This document shows, piece by piece, positions 8,774 through 18,175 of a stretch of DNA of 64,000 nt. The position numbers were made by a program, and so were the translations under genes. Numbering within the stretch: position 1 is the first letter of the stretch; each line of letters begins with the position of its first letter. Origin of the DNA: Jejudonia soesokkakensis. GTDB lineage: Bacteria > Bacteroidota > Bacteroidia > Flavobacteriales > Flavobacteriaceae. Below the pieces are notes generated by a model that did not search any database, had not been told where the DNA came from, and saw only the letters and a list, made by a program, of their open reading frames with translations. The stretch lies in the NCBI RefSeq assembly GCF_042664795.1, contig NZ_JBHTBN010000005.1:186001-250000 (forward strand), in the 5' to 3' direction.

Positions 8774-10303
8774 ATGCAAAATAACGTCCTCATTTTAGAT
8801 TTTGGTTCTCAGTACACTCAGCTTATAGCACGAAGAGTTAGAGAACTTAATATTTACTGCGAAATTCACCCGTACCATAAAATTCCTGAAGATTTATCTT
8901 CTTTTAAAGCTGTAATTCTTTCTGGTAGTCCGTTGTCTGTAAGAGCTGAAGACGCTGCACATCCAGACCTTTCAGAAATAAAAGGAAAATTACCGCTCTT
9001 GGGTGTCTGTTATGGTGCTCAATATTTGGCACATTTTAACGGAGGAAACGTGGCTCCTTCAGATATTAGAGAATATGGAAGAGCTAAATTAACAATGATC
9101 AAAGATGCCGAAGGTTTGTTTGCAAATATTGCTGAAGGCTCTCAAGTTTGGATGAGCCATAGTGATACTATTGCAGCGTTGCCTACTGGTGGCGTCCGAT
9201 TGGCGAGTACAGCAGATGTGATGAACGCAGCTTACAGAATAGAGGACGAAGAAACGTATGCAATTCAGTTTCATCCGGAAGTATATCATACTACAGATGG
9301 AAAGCAACTACTTGAAAACTTTCTAATCCATATTGCGGGAGTAGAAGCCTCTTGGACCCCAGCAGCTTTTGTAGATACTACTGTAGCTGCCCTTAAAGAG
9401 CAAATTGGAAATGAAAAGGTAGTGCTAGGTTTAAGTGGTGGTGTAGATTCTACGGTTGCAGCGATCCTCCTTCACAAAGCGATAGGAAAACAATTGCATT
9501 GTATTTTTGTAAACAACGGCTTACTACGCAAAAATGAATATAGTGATGTGCTGCTTCAGTACAAAGGGATGGGACTTAATGTAAAAGGAGTAGATGCTTC
9601 GGCACGTTTCTTGGACGCGCTTGCAGGAAAAAGTGATCCTGAAGAGAAGCGTAAAGCCATTGGGCGGGTTTTTATTGAAGTATTTGACGACGAAGCTACT
9701 TCAATTACAGGTGTAACTTATCTCGCACAAGGAACTATTTATCCAGATGTCATAGAAAGTGTTTCAGTAAATGGTCCATCGGTAACTATAAAATCACATC
9801 ACAATGTAGGTGGATTACCAGATTTTATGAAGCTTAAGGTCGTTGAGCCGCTACGAATGTTATTTAAAGATGAGGTGCGTAGAGTAGGTGCAGAAATGGG
9901 AATTGATTCAAAATTATTAGGAAGACATCCATTTCCTGGACCTGGCTTAGCAATACGTATTCTGGGAGCTATTACAGCAGAGAAAGTAAGTATCCTTCAG
10001 GAAGTAGATCATATTTTTATTGAAGGATTGCGCAAATGGAATTTGTACGATAAAGTATGGCAGGCTGGTGCCATGTTACTGCCTGTAAATAGCGTAGGGG
10101 TAATGGGCGATGAACGAACCTATGAAAAAGTGGTTGCGCTAAGAGCTGTTGAAAGTACAGACGGTATGACGGCAGATTGGGTAAATTTACCCTACGAATT
10201 TTTGCAGGAAACGAGCAATCATATAATAAACCGTGTGAAAGGCGTTAATAGAGTAGTGTATGACATAAGCTCGAAACCACCTGCAACTATTGAGTGGGAA
10301 TAA
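8774..10303 (+). CDS. guaA: GMP synthase (glutamine-hydrolysing)
   Basis: 509 aa. It converts XMP to GMP using ATP and glutamine in the cytoplasm. The class I amidotransferase domain is at 1-190, with nucleophile C79 in LLGVCYGAQ and H167/E169 in QFHPEV. The ATP pyrophosphatase P-loop SGGVDST is at 221-227. The C-terminal dimerisation/XMP-binding domain ends in KPPATIEWE, the family terminus. A TTG at 8768 is in frame but overlaps the -7 element. The ATG at 8774 gives the usual N-terminus MQNNVLILDFGSQYTQ. guaB is not in the window. Confidence 0.97.
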   Translation: MQNNVLILDFGSQYTQLIARRVRELNIYCEIHPYHKIPEDLSSFKAVILSGSPLSVRAEDAAHPDLSEIKGKLPLLGVCYGAQYLAHFNGGNVAPSDIREYGRAKLTMIKDAEGLFANIAEGSQVWMSHSDTIAALPTGGVRLASTADVMNAAYRIEDEETYAIQFHPEVYHTTDGKQLLENFLIHIAGVEASWTPAAFVDTTVAALKEQIGNEKVVLGLSGGVDSTVAAILLHKAIGKQLHCIFVNNGLLRKNEYSDVLLQYKGMGLNVKGVDASARFLDALAGKSDPEEKRKAIGRVFIEVFDDEATSITGVTYLAQGTIYPDVIESVSVNGPSVTIKSHHNVGGLPDFMKLKVVEPLRMLFKDEVRRVGAEMGIDSKLLGRHPFPGPGLAIRILGAITAEKVSILQEVDHIFIEGLRKWNLYDKVWQAGAMLLPVNSVGVMGDERTYEKVVALRAVESTDGMTADWVNLPYEFLQETSNHIINRVKGVNRVVYDISSKPPATIEWE

Positions 10304-10368
10304 TTTAAATAGGTATTAAGAAATAATTTAAAGCATAAGTTGTACATTACTAACAAAATAAATCTGAC

Positions 10369-12294
10369 GTGAAATATTTTATTTATTTAAGCTTACTTTT
10401 CGTATTGTGCGATTCTTGTACAGCAGCTGTTGTACAACAAAACTATCAGAATCATACCGTTAAAAAGGGAGAAACAATTTTTAGTATTTCCCAAACCTAT
10501 GGAGTTTCTGAAGCAACTATTTACAAATTTAATCCAGATACGAAACAAGGAGTTCGTGAAGGAGCTGTTTTAGTATTGCCAACAACCGATTTAATTAATA
10601 CGACCAGTGATTCGGTTACTTTTAAGATGCATAAAGTAAAGCGAAAAGAAACGTTGTTCAGTATTTCTCAGACCTATAATGTGAGTCAGGACGATTTAAA
10701 AAAGTACAATAAAGAACTGTATGCGCGACAACTAAAAAAGGGAGAAAAAATACGAATTCCAGTCACTGCTAGCGTTGTCACTACAAATACATCAAATAAT
10801 ACTGAAACTTCTAATAATACCACAAATGTTTCAGAAAATAAAGCAACCCATACCGTAAAAGCTAAAGAAACTATGTATGGTATTGCTAGAATGTATGGGA
10901 TTACCATTCCTGATCTTCAGAAATTAAATCCGGGTCTTGGAGAAAATGTAACCATAGGAACAGTTTTAAATATTCCTTCTTCTGAAAAAGTTTCCACTTC
11001 AACAATTGACACCGATGAATTTGATTATTATGAGGTGCAACCTAAAGAAGGGTTTTATAGATTAAAGGTAAAATTAGGGTTAACCGAAGCGCAAATCATC
11101 GAACTGAATCCTTATGCGAAAGACGGATTAAAAGATGGAATGATTTTAAAGATTCCAAAAGAAGTAGCCGAAAGTGTTGCAGATTCTAATGTTCAAAAAA
11201 TAGATCTAGAAAGCATTATTAGCAATCGGAGTAAAAAGAAGATTGCTGTGCTATTGCCTTTTCAGTTAAATAAAGCAACAAGTGATTCTACTTCGACAAA
11301 TGTAGATTTAATTAAGAAAAATGCAACGGTGCGTGTCGCGCTCGATTTTTACAGCGGAGTGTTAATGGCAGCCGAGTTTGCAAAAGATAAGGGAATCTCC
11401 ATCGAAATAGATGTATATGATACCGATGCAAACGAAGGCAAAACCCGTTCTATCATTAATGGTAATGACTTCGAAGATACTGACGCTGTCATTGGACCCT
11501 TACTTCGAAAAAATGTTGAGATAGCAGCCGATGAGCTTAAACGAGATAACATTCCTGTATTTTCTCCTTTAAGTAACCGTGAAATAGAGATGAAATCTAA
11601 TCTGTTTCAAACGTTGCCTACCGATAAAATGCTTCGTAAAAAATTATTCTCTTATTTAAAAGACAATGAAGCAAATAAAAACTTTTTGGTTATTGCAGAT
11701 CCTAAAAAAGGAACTCAAAAGTCCGAAATACTTTCGGCTTTTCCTCAAGCGAAAACGGTAAACCTTCGTAAGGATGCCTTTTTGTATGTTCAAGATATTG
11801 ATTCCAAACTTGACAAAACAAAAGAAAACTGGATTATTCTAGAGTCTGAAAATCCTGTTTTGGTGAGTAATGTCGTAGGATTGCTAAATGGGATGCCTTC
11901 CAGTAACAACTTGCGATTATTCACGTTTGATAAAAATGATGCCTATGACTATAATGATGTTTCAAATCTGCACTTGGCTAAATTGAATTTTACATTCCCT
12001 TCAGTAAATAAAAGTTATAATCATAATGATAAGAATGCGTTTTTAATTAGTTATAAAAACGAATATGGAGTCTTACCTAATAAATATGCTGTGCGTGGGT
12101 TTGATGTAACGTATGACGTGTTATTGAGACTCGCTATTGCCAATGATATTTATGATTCGATGGATAGCGATTATGAAACAGAATATATCGAAAATAAATT
12201 CAGATATACAAAAAGATTTTTGTCTGGATATGAGAATGAAGCAGTCTATCTTGTAAAATATAATAAGGACCTTCTTTTTGAAGAAGTAGAATAA
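10369..12294 (+). CDS. LysM-repeat protein fused to a periplasmic-binding-like domain
   Basis: 641 aa, GTG start giving MKYFIYLSLLF, a signal sequence, so the product is exported. Three clear LysM peptidoglycan-binding repeats are at about 29-72, 88-132 and 161-203 (HTVKKGETIFSIS, HKVKRKETLFSIS, HTVKAKETMYGIA), and a degenerate fourth is at about 219-263. From about 290 to the end is a type I periplasmic-binding-protein-like domain (KKIAVLLPFQL, VALDFYSGVLMA, DAVIGPLLRKN, VPVFSP-like NIPVFSPLSNRE). The layout resembles wall-anchored LppC/LpoA-like sensors or activators. No ABC permease is adjacent. It is probably an envelope protein tied to peptidoglycan; the ligand is unknown. The OsmC gene starts inside its stop codon (TAATG). 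Confidence 0.85.
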   Translation: MKYFIYLSLLFVLCDSCTAAVVQQNYQNHTVKKGETIFSISQTYGVSEATIYKFNPDTKQGVREGAVLVLPTTDLINTTSDSVTFKMHKVKRKETLFSISQTYNVSQDDLKKYNKELYARQLKKGEKIRIPVTASVVTTNTSNNTETSNNTTNVSENKATHTVKAKETMYGIARMYGITIPDLQKLNPGLGENVTIGTVLNIPSSEKVSTSTIDTDEFDYYEVQPKEGFYRLKVKLGLTEAQIIELNPYAKDGLKDGMILKIPKEVAESVADSNVQKIDLESIISNRSKKKIAVLLPFQLNKATSDSTSTNVDLIKKNATVRVALDFYSGVLMAAEFAKDKGISIEIDVYDTDANEGKTRSIINGNDFEDTDAVIGPLLRKNVEIAADELKRDNIPVFSPLSNREIEMKSNLFQTLPTDKMLRKKLFSYLKDNEANKNFLVIADPKKGTQKSEILSAFPQAKTVNLRKDAFLYVQDIDSKLDKTKENWIILESENPVLVSNVVGLLNGMPSSNNLRLFTFDKNDAYDYNDVSNLHLAKLNFTFPSVNKSYNHNDKNAFLISYKNEYGVLPNKYAVRGFDVTYDVLLRLAIANDIYDSMDSDYETEYIENKFRYTKRFLSGYENEAVYLVKYNKDLLFEEVE

Positions 12295-12698
12295 TGGGAA
12301 CCTCAAAAGTAACATACCAAGGTAATTTGCGCACTTCCAATGAGCATATTAAATCAGGAGCTACTTTTATTACAGATGCTCCCACCGACAATAATGGAAA
12401 AGGAGCCGCTTTCTCTCCAACAGATACCGTAGCTACAGGCCTTGCCAATTGTATGCTCACGATTATGGGAATCAAAGCAACAGATCTAGCGGTAAATCTT
12501 GAGGGTGCTACAGCAGAAGTAACAAAAACGATGGCTGCAAACCCTCGCAGGATATCAGAAATTAAAATCGTGTTTAATCTGCCTGGAGGTGTTTCAGAAA
12601 AACACAGAGCCATACTTGAAAATGCAGGGAATACCTGTCCGGTTCATTTTAGTCTGCATCCAGACATCAAAAAAGACATTACTTTTAATTGGAAGTAA
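12294..12698 (+). CDS. OsmC family protein (thiol-dependent peroxidase-like)
   Basis: 134 aa. OsmC/Ohr fold, with the two family cysteines at C53 (GLANCMLTIMGIKA) and C115 (NTCPVHFSLH), so it is likely an organic-hydroperoxide-reducing or thiol-redox protein in the cytoplasm. Its ATG overlaps the TAA of the LysM gene by one base, implying translational coupling. Next to a bacillithiol-using background it might be recycled by a low-molecular-weight thiol (inference). Confidence 0.85.
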   Translation: MGTSKVTYQGNLRTSNEHIKSGATFITDAPTDNNGKGAAFSPTDTVATGLANCMLTIMGIKATDLAVNLEGATAEVTKTMAANPRRISEIKIVFNLPGGVSEKHRAILENAGNTCPVHFSLHPDIKKDITFNWK

Positions 12699-12703
12699 AA
12701 AGT

Positions 12704-13168
12704 ATGATCTCACTTCGCAGAACTACTACTTCAGATATAGATTTCAAATCACTAGTAAAATTATTGGATGCCGAATTGGCAATTCGGGATGGGGATGATC
12801 ATGAATTCTATAATCAATTTAATAAACTCGATTCTATACCTTATGTTGTCGTCGTATATAATGAGAGCACTCCTATAGGTTGTGGCGCTCTAAAAAACTA
12901 CAATAAGAATACGGCTGAAATCAAAAGGATGTTTACGCTGGATAGCTTCCGCGGAAAAGGGATTGCTACAAAAATTCTTTCAGCATTAGAAACATGGGCA
13001 ATGGAATTAGGGTATGACTATTGCATTTTGGAAACAGGAATTAGGCAACCAGAAGCAATTGCTTTGTATCAAAAATGCGGATACCAACAAATAGAGAATT
13101 ACGGGCAATACGAAAATGTAACAGAGAGCCTTTGTTTTAAGAAACGACTCAATAAATTTAGTAGATAA
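12704..13168 (+). CDS. GNAT family N-acetyltransferase
   Basis: 154 aa from the ATG at 12704. An in-frame TTG at 12689 would overlap the OsmC gene and is less likely. The acetyl-CoA loop is KRMFTLDSFRGKGIATKILSALE (R/Q-x-x-G-x-G/A type, RGKGIA) at about 82-104, followed by the GNAT end motif EAIALYQKCGYQQIENYGQY. It acetylates an unknown amine. It lies 5 bases behind the OsmC gene, in the same operon. Confidence 0.9.
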   Translation: MISLRRTTTSDIDFKSLVKLLDAELAIRDGDDHEFYNQFNKLDSIPYVVVVYNESTPIGCGALKNYNKNTAEIKRMFTLDSFRGKGIATKILSALETWAMELGYDYCILETGIRQPEAIALYQKCGYQQIENYGQYENVTESLCFKKRLNKFSR

Positions 13169-13181
13169 GCGTTAGTTTTTT

Positions 13182-13718
13182 ATGAAAGCATTTCTTTTTG
13201 TATCGATTTTTTTGGCTTCGCTTTTTTCTTCGGAAAGTGATGAGAAAAAAATTGCATGGAATGAAAACAGTAAACTTAGCTGGTCCGATTTTAAAGGAAC
13301 TCCTAGTGGAAGTAGGGAATATGTAGCTAGTACTAATTCTGGAATATCATTTTCATATTCATATGGAGAACGCAATGGTAAAATTAATTTAGAGTATACA
13401 ATTCAGAGTAATTTTTACCCAAATTTATCCTGGTACCGCCCGGAAATAGTAAACGACTATATTTTACGGCACGAACAGGCGCATTTTGATATTTCAGAAC
13501 TTTTTGCCCGAAAACTCAGAAAAAAAGTGGAAGCTATTCCATTGACCAAAAATATCAAGAAAGAAATTGATGCTGTTTATAGTGCTAATGAAAAAGAACG
13601 TCAAGACATACAACATGCTTTTGATAAAGAATCGGTACACTCCCGCAATGAGGAGGGTGAGTTAAAATGGCAACGATTTATCGCGGCTCAATTAAAAAAA
13701 TATGAACGCTGGAAATAA
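13182..13718 (+). CDS. DUF922 protein, putative secreted zinc protease
   Basis: 178 aa. A short hydrophobic N-terminus (MKAFLFVSIFLASLFSS) suggests export. The body matches DUF922: LSWSDFKGTP near the front, then an HEQAHFDISELFARKL segment at about 99-114 with an HExxH zinc motif. Length is normal for the family. Proteolytic activity is predicted only from the motif. Its 3' end overlaps the next gene by 17 bases. Confidence 0.8.
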   Translation: MKAFLFVSIFLASLFSSESDEKKIAWNENSKLSWSDFKGTPSGSREYVASTNSGISFSYSYGERNGKINLEYTIQSNFYPNLSWYRPEIVNDYILRHEQAHFDISELFARKLRKKVEAIPLTKNIKKEIDAVYSANEKERQDIQHAFDKESVHSRNEEGELKWQRFIAAQLKKYERWK

Positions 13719-13944
13719 TCCCAACCCAAAGCACCTTGAAGAACTCGCAAATTATAAAATGCCCTTCGGAAAGTACAAAGGTCAATTATTAGTGAAGATT
13801 CCAGAACCTTATTTTGTTTGGTTTAAGCAAAAAGGTTTCCCTGAAGGTAAATTAGGACGGATGTTAGAAGAAATGTACGAGATTAAAGTGAACGGATTGG
13901 AAGGTCTGTTAAAGCCACTAATTAACACTACCAAATATTTATAA
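13702..13944 (+). CDS. DUF3820 family small protein
   Basis: 80 aa. The core LANYKMPFGKYKG, followed by IPEPYFVWFKQKGFPEGKLG, is the DUF3820 signature, a small family of unknown function also called putative quorum-sensing-regulated virulence factor. Conservation of residues before MPFGKYKG favours the ATG at 13702, despite a 17-base overlap with the DUF922 gene, over the internal ATG at 13759. No catalytic motif is evident. Confidence 0.75.
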   Translation: MNAGNNPNPKHLEELANYKMPFGKYKGQLLVKIPEPYFVWFKQKGFPEGKLGRMLEEMYEIKVNGLEGLLKPLINTTKYL

Positions 13945-13987
13945 GCAACGGGTTCAATAATTTTTCATCTAGATAAAAATATATCGT

Positions 13988-14377
13988 ATGAAATTTTTGA
14001 AAAAATATAAGAGCCTATTACCAGAGGTCATTTTAATTCTCTCGACTTTCTTTTATATGTTCAATAGTGGTTTTATCATAAACCCAATTGCGGTAGCCAT
14101 TGTTATTGCTATTGTAGCTCAAATTTACTTTAATAATTTGATGACTGGCATTGTAATGGCATTGTTATTCTCAATGATATTTGGCTACCTCTTTCTTGCA
14201 TTATATTCAGATATTGTTAAATTCGATACCCTTTCAGATGCTTGGCAAATGATTGTTTTTGGTACCGCCTATCTAGGTATAAGTCTGGCAGCTTCTATTG
14301 GTATGGTATTCAAATATATTATGAGAGATACTTTAAAAGAAAATGCTGCTATACACTCAAATCTTTCCGAAGAATAA
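13988..14377 (+). CDS. Small integral membrane protein, unknown function
   Basis: 129 aa with about four hydrophobic segments: PEVILILSTFFYMFN, INPIAVAIVIAIVAQIYF, MTGIVMALLFSMIFGYLFLALY and IVFGTAYLGISLAASIGMVF. The N-terminus is basic and the C-terminal tail hydrophilic. I do not recognise a family. It is the last gene of the run starting with the LysM protein. Confidence 0.7.
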   Translation: MKFLKKYKSLLPEVILILSTFFYMFNSGFIINPIAVAIVIAIVAQIYFNNLMTGIVMALLFSMIFGYLFLALYSDIVKFDTLSDAWQMIVFGTAYLGISLAASIGMVFKYIMRDTLKENAAIHSNLSEE

Positions 14378-14425
14378 CAATAGCGTTAAATTATAAAAAG
14401 GCTGTTTCAGTAGCTAATAAATACC

Positions 14426-14433
14426 TACCTTTG
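14426..14433 (+). promoter_or_regulatory. -7 promoter element for pyrG
   Basis: TACCTTTG fits TAnnTTTG exactly. A weak -33 (TTTC in CTGTTTCAG) lies 17 bases upstream. It is 32 bases before the ATG at 14466. Confidence 0.55.
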
Positions 14434-14465
14434 CATCCCGTATAGCGAACAAAGTAAAGGCATCT

Positions 14466-16082
14466 ATGAACACTACAAAATATATCTTCGTAACGGGCGG
14501 AGTATCTTCATCTCTGGGAAAAGGCATAATTGCTGCCTCACTAGCCAAACTATTACAGGCGCGAGGATATAGAGTGACTATTCAAAAATTAGATCCGTAT
14601 ATTAATGTGGATCCGGGAACTTTAAATCCTTATGAGCATGGTGAATGTTATGTGACAGACGATGGCGCTGAAACAGATCTCGATCTAGGGCATTACGAAC
14701 GTTTCCTAAACACACCCACTTCTCAAGCAAATAATGTGACTACCGGTAGGATTTACCAAAGCGTAATTGACAAAGAACGCCGTGGTGAATTTTTAGGAAA
14801 AACAGTTCAGGTAGTACCACATATCACCAATGAAATTAAAGAACGGATTCAAATATTAGGGAAAAGTGGCGATTATGATATTGTCATTACTGAAATTGGA
14901 GGAACAGTCGGGGATATTGAATCGTTGCCTTATATAGAGTCGGTGCGTCAGTTAAAATGGGAACTGGGCGATGATAATGCCTTGGTCATACATTTGACCT
15001 TGATACCGTATTTATCTGCAGCTGGAGAATTAAAAACAAAACCTACACAGCACTCTGTTAAAACACTTATGGAAAGTGGAATTAAGGCAGATATCTTGGT
15101 ATGTAGAACGGAGCATGAACTTTCCGAAGATTTAAAAGCTAAATTAGCCCTTTTCTGTAATGTGAAAAAGGAAGCAGTTATCCAGTCCATTGATGCTTCG
15201 ACTATTTATGACGTTCCAAATTTAATGTTGGAAGAAGGTCTGGACAATGTGACCATTGAAAAATTAAAACTTAAAGATGCAGGTGAACCAGATTTGGAGC
15301 AATGGAATCAATTCTTGAAACGCCATAAAAATCCAAAAAGCGAAGTGAATATTGGTCTTATTGGTAAGTATGTCGAATTACAAGATAGTTATAAGTCAAT
15401 TTTAGAATCTTTTATTCACGCAGGTGCCGAAAATGAAGTTAAGGTAAATGTAACTTCAATACATAGCGAGCATCTTAGTGAAAAAACTATTAAAAAAGAA
15501 TTTGTTAAGCTAGACGGAATATTAGTTGCTCCAGGTTTTGGAGAACGAGGAATTGAAGGTAAGATTGAAGCAGTTAAATATGCCCGTGAATATAAAATTC
15601 CTTTTTTAGGGATTTGCTTAGGCATGCAAATGGCCGTGATAGAATATAGTCGAAACGTTTTAGGTTTAAAAGATGCAAATTCCAGCGAAATGAGCAAAAA
15701 AACAGCAAATCCTGTAATTAACTTAATGGAGGAGCAAAAAAGCATTACAGACATGGGAGGAACTATGCGTTTAGGTTCTTGGAAATGTGAACTTGTCGCA
15801 GATAGTATCGTTGGTAATGTCTACAAAACTTCAAGTATTGAAGAACGTCACAGGCATCGTTATGAATACAATAATGCCTATCGAAAGCAACTGGAAGCTG
15901 CCGGACTAAAAACTACAGGTATTAATCCTGAAACTAATTTGGTTGAAATTATTGAAAACCCAGATCACCCTTGGTTTGTAGGGGTTCAATATCATCCCGA
16001 ATATAAAAGTACTGTTGCAAATCCACATCCATTATTTGTGGCATTTGTTAAAGCAGCACGTACCTTTGCCGAAAATAAATAA
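14466..16082 (+). CDS. pyrG: CTP synthase
   Basis: 538 aa. It converts UTP to CTP with ATP and glutamine. The N-terminal synthetase domain begins TKYIFVTGGVSSSLGKGI, with the ATP loop, and has NPYEHGECYVTDDGAETDLDLGHYERF, a pyrG signature. The C-terminal class I amidotransferase domain has the nucleophile in FLGICLGMQ and the His/Glu pair in QYHPEYKS. Full length, with its own promoter. Confidence 0.97.
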   Translation: MNTTKYIFVTGGVSSSLGKGIIAASLAKLLQARGYRVTIQKLDPYINVDPGTLNPYEHGECYVTDDGAETDLDLGHYERFLNTPTSQANNVTTGRIYQSVIDKERRGEFLGKTVQVVPHITNEIKERIQILGKSGDYDIVITEIGGTVGDIESLPYIESVRQLKWELGDDNALVIHLTLIPYLSAAGELKTKPTQHSVKTLMESGIKADILVCRTEHELSEDLKAKLALFCNVKKEAVIQSIDASTIYDVPNLMLEEGLDNVTIEKLKLKDAGEPDLEQWNQFLKRHKNPKSEVNIGLIGKYVELQDSYKSILESFIHAGAENEVKVNVTSIHSEHLSEKTIKKEFVKLDGILVAPGFGERGIEGKIEAVKYAREYKIPFLGICLGMQMAVIEYSRNVLGLKDANSSEMSKKTANPVINLMEEQKSITDMGGTMRLGSWKCELVADSIVGNVYKTSSIEERHRHRYEYNNAYRKQLEAAGLKTTGINPETNLVEIIENPDHPWFVGVQYHPEYKSTVANPHPLFVAFVKAARTFAENK

Positions 16083-16224
16083 TACGACAATTTGGCTGAA
16101 AGAATGGCGAAGGCTAGATTGTTGACAAGTAGATCATGACTTTTAAAATATTAAGATTTTTCTAGGTCAGTTGAAGATTTTTATAAAATTAACTTAAAAG
16201 ATACCCACCTTAGTGGGCATTAAA

Positions 16225-18105
16225 ATGGACGGAAAGAAATTTGATTTAAACTCACTCATAGGTTTTGTGCTTATTGGAGGTATCCTCATTTGGATGCTGT
16301 ATCTCAATGGCCCTACGGAAGAGGAGATACAAGCCGAGAAAGCAAAAACGGAAGCGGCTGCACAAGCCGAAACTGAAACTCTAGAAAAAGAGGATGTTAC
16401 TCTTACCGAAGCTACCGAGGAATTTTCAGTTGCAAATCAGCAAGATTCGTTAGCACTTGAGAAGTTACAAAATAGATTAGGCTCTTTTGCATATTCAGGT
16501 ACTTTACCTTCAGCAGAAGAAAATACAACAGTCATTGAAAATGATGTATTAGCACTTACCGTTAGTAACAAAGGAGGCTATATCATAGAGGCAAGACTGA
16601 AGAAACATAAAACTTTTGATTCGATTCCAGTATATCTTATTAAAGATGGAAATGCTTCATTGAATCTTCAATTTTCTTCAGAAAATAGATTACTGAACTC
16701 TAAAGAATTATTTTTTGAACCAGAACTAACAAAAAATGGAGAAAATCAGGTATTAACCATGCGTTTAAAATCGGACGCAGATGCTTATATCGAATACCGT
16801 TACGAGTTAGCCCCAGGTGAATATATGTTGGATTTTAGTTTAAAATCACAGGGATTGTCTGGTGTAATGGATACATCACAACCTATGTACCTTGATTGGA
16901 GATTAAAAGGATATCGTCACGCAAAAAGTATTAGTTATGAGAACAGATATTCACGCTTAACCTACGAATTTGAAGGAGACGATCACTCAAAATTATCGGC
17001 AACCGGAGAAGATGATGATTTAGAAAAAGATGTAAGCTGGATGAATTTTCGTCAGCATTTCTTTAGTTCCATGCTGTTAACCGATACCCCCTTTGAAGAA
17101 GTAGCATTGACTTCGGTAGATCTTGTAGAGGATGAAGATATTGATACGGTGTTTACAAAACAATACGGCGCTAAGATGTTATTAGCCCCTAAGGGTGGAG
17201 CATTGGCGTATAATATGAATATGTATTATGGTCCTACTGATTACCAGATATTTAAAAAATATGACCGAAACCTTGACGAAGCCATGCCGTTGGGTTGGGG
17301 GATTTTTGGGATGATTAACAAGTACATTATTATTCCTTTATTCGGAATGTTAAGCGGATGGTTACCTGCCGGTATTGCTATTATTTTGCTTACTGTATTA
17401 ATCAAATTAGCATTATCTCCTGTTCAGTATAAACAATATGTTTCTCAAGCGAAAATGAAGGTATTAAAGCCAGAATTAGATGCTATTAAAGAGAAGTATA
17501 AGGATAATAAAATGAAGATTCAACAGGAAACTATGAAACTTCAAAATGTTGCTGGAGCCAGTCCACTCAAAGGATGCTTACCGGCACTATTGCAAATTCC
17601 TGTATTCTACGCGCTATTTACATTTTTTCCTACAGCATTTGATTTGCGGCAAAAAAGTTTTTTATGGGCAGACGATCTTTCGAGTTATGATGTAATAGCC
17701 GAGTTGCCATTTAGAATTCCACTTTACGGAGATCACGTAAGTTTATTTCCTATTTTGGCATCTATAGCTATTTTTGTATATATGACGATGACCATGGGAC
17801 AAAGCATGCAAGCACAGCAGCAGCCAGGCATGCCTAACATGAAATTTTTAATGTATTTGTCACCTTTGTTTATGTTGGTTTTCTTTAATCAATATGCCAG
17901 CGGACTTTCGTTGTACTACTTTACTTCAAACTTAATTACGATAGGGATTATGTTGGTGATTAAGAACTTTATCATTGACGAAGAAAAGATCAAGGCGAAA
18001 ATAGCTGTCAATAAGAAAAAGCCTAAAAAACAAAATAAGTTTCAGCGTAAAATGGCAGAGATGATGGAACAGGCAGAACAACAAAAGAAAGCTGGAAAAC
18101 GGTAA
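16225..18105 (+). CDS. yidC: Membrane protein insertase YidC
   Basis: 626 aa from ATG 16225. A GTG at 16213 is in frame but lies in a small hairpin (CCCAC 16204-16208 with GTGGG 16213-16217). MDGKKFDLNSLIGFVLIGGILIWMLYLN is the typical first transmembrane segment in flavobacteria. A large periplasmic domain (about 60-370) is followed by the conserved 60KD_IMP core: IPLFGMLSGWLPAGIAIILLTVLIKLALSPVQ, with its hydrophilic-groove Lys/Arg, then KGCLPALLQIPVFYALFTFFP, and a highly basic C-terminal tail for ribosome contact. It inserts proteins into the inner membrane together with or without Sec. Confidence 0.96.
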   Translation: MDGKKFDLNSLIGFVLIGGILIWMLYLNGPTEEEIQAEKAKTEAAAQAETETLEKEDVTLTEATEEFSVANQQDSLALEKLQNRLGSFAYSGTLPSAEENTTVIENDVLALTVSNKGGYIIEARLKKHKTFDSIPVYLIKDGNASLNLQFSSENRLLNSKELFFEPELTKNGENQVLTMRLKSDADAYIEYRYELAPGEYMLDFSLKSQGLSGVMDTSQPMYLDWRLKGYRHAKSISYENRYSRLTYEFEGDDHSKLSATGEDDDLEKDVSWMNFRQHFFSSMLLTDTPFEEVALTSVDLVEDEDIDTVFTKQYGAKMLLAPKGGALAYNMNMYYGPTDYQIFKKYDRNLDEAMPLGWGIFGMINKYIIIPLFGMLSGWLPAGIAIILLTVLIKLALSPVQYKQYVSQAKMKVLKPELDAIKEKYKDNKMKIQQETMKLQNVAGASPLKGCLPALLQIPVFYALFTFFPTAFDLRQKSFLWADDLSSYDVIAELPFRIPLYGDHVSLFPILASIAIFVYMTMTMGQSMQAQQQPGMPNMKFLMYLSPLFMLVFFNQYASGLSLYYFTSNLITIGIMLVIKNFIIDEEKIKAKIAVNKKKPKKQNKFQRKMAEMMEQAEQQKKAGKR

Positions 18106-18128
18106 TCTTTTTAATCTTTAGATATTTT

Positions 18129-18166
18129 ATGCCAAAACCCTTTTACAGATTTTGGCATTTTTTTTG
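18129..18166 (+). terminator. Rho-independent terminator after yidC
   Basis: ATGCCAAAA (18129-18137) pairs with TTTTGGCAT (18150-18158) and runs straight into eight or more T. It follows the yidC stop by 23 bases. Confidence 0.85.
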
Positions 18167-18175
18167 TCAATTAAA

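Noticed and set aside
13759..13944. Shorter DUF3820 start at the internal ATG
   Set aside because: Residues just upstream (LEELANYK) appear to belong to the family signature, so the overlap start was kept.
16204..16217. Terminator after pyrG
   Set aside because: The CCCAC/GTGGG stem is 5 bp with no T-tail and sits 7 bases before the yidC ATG.
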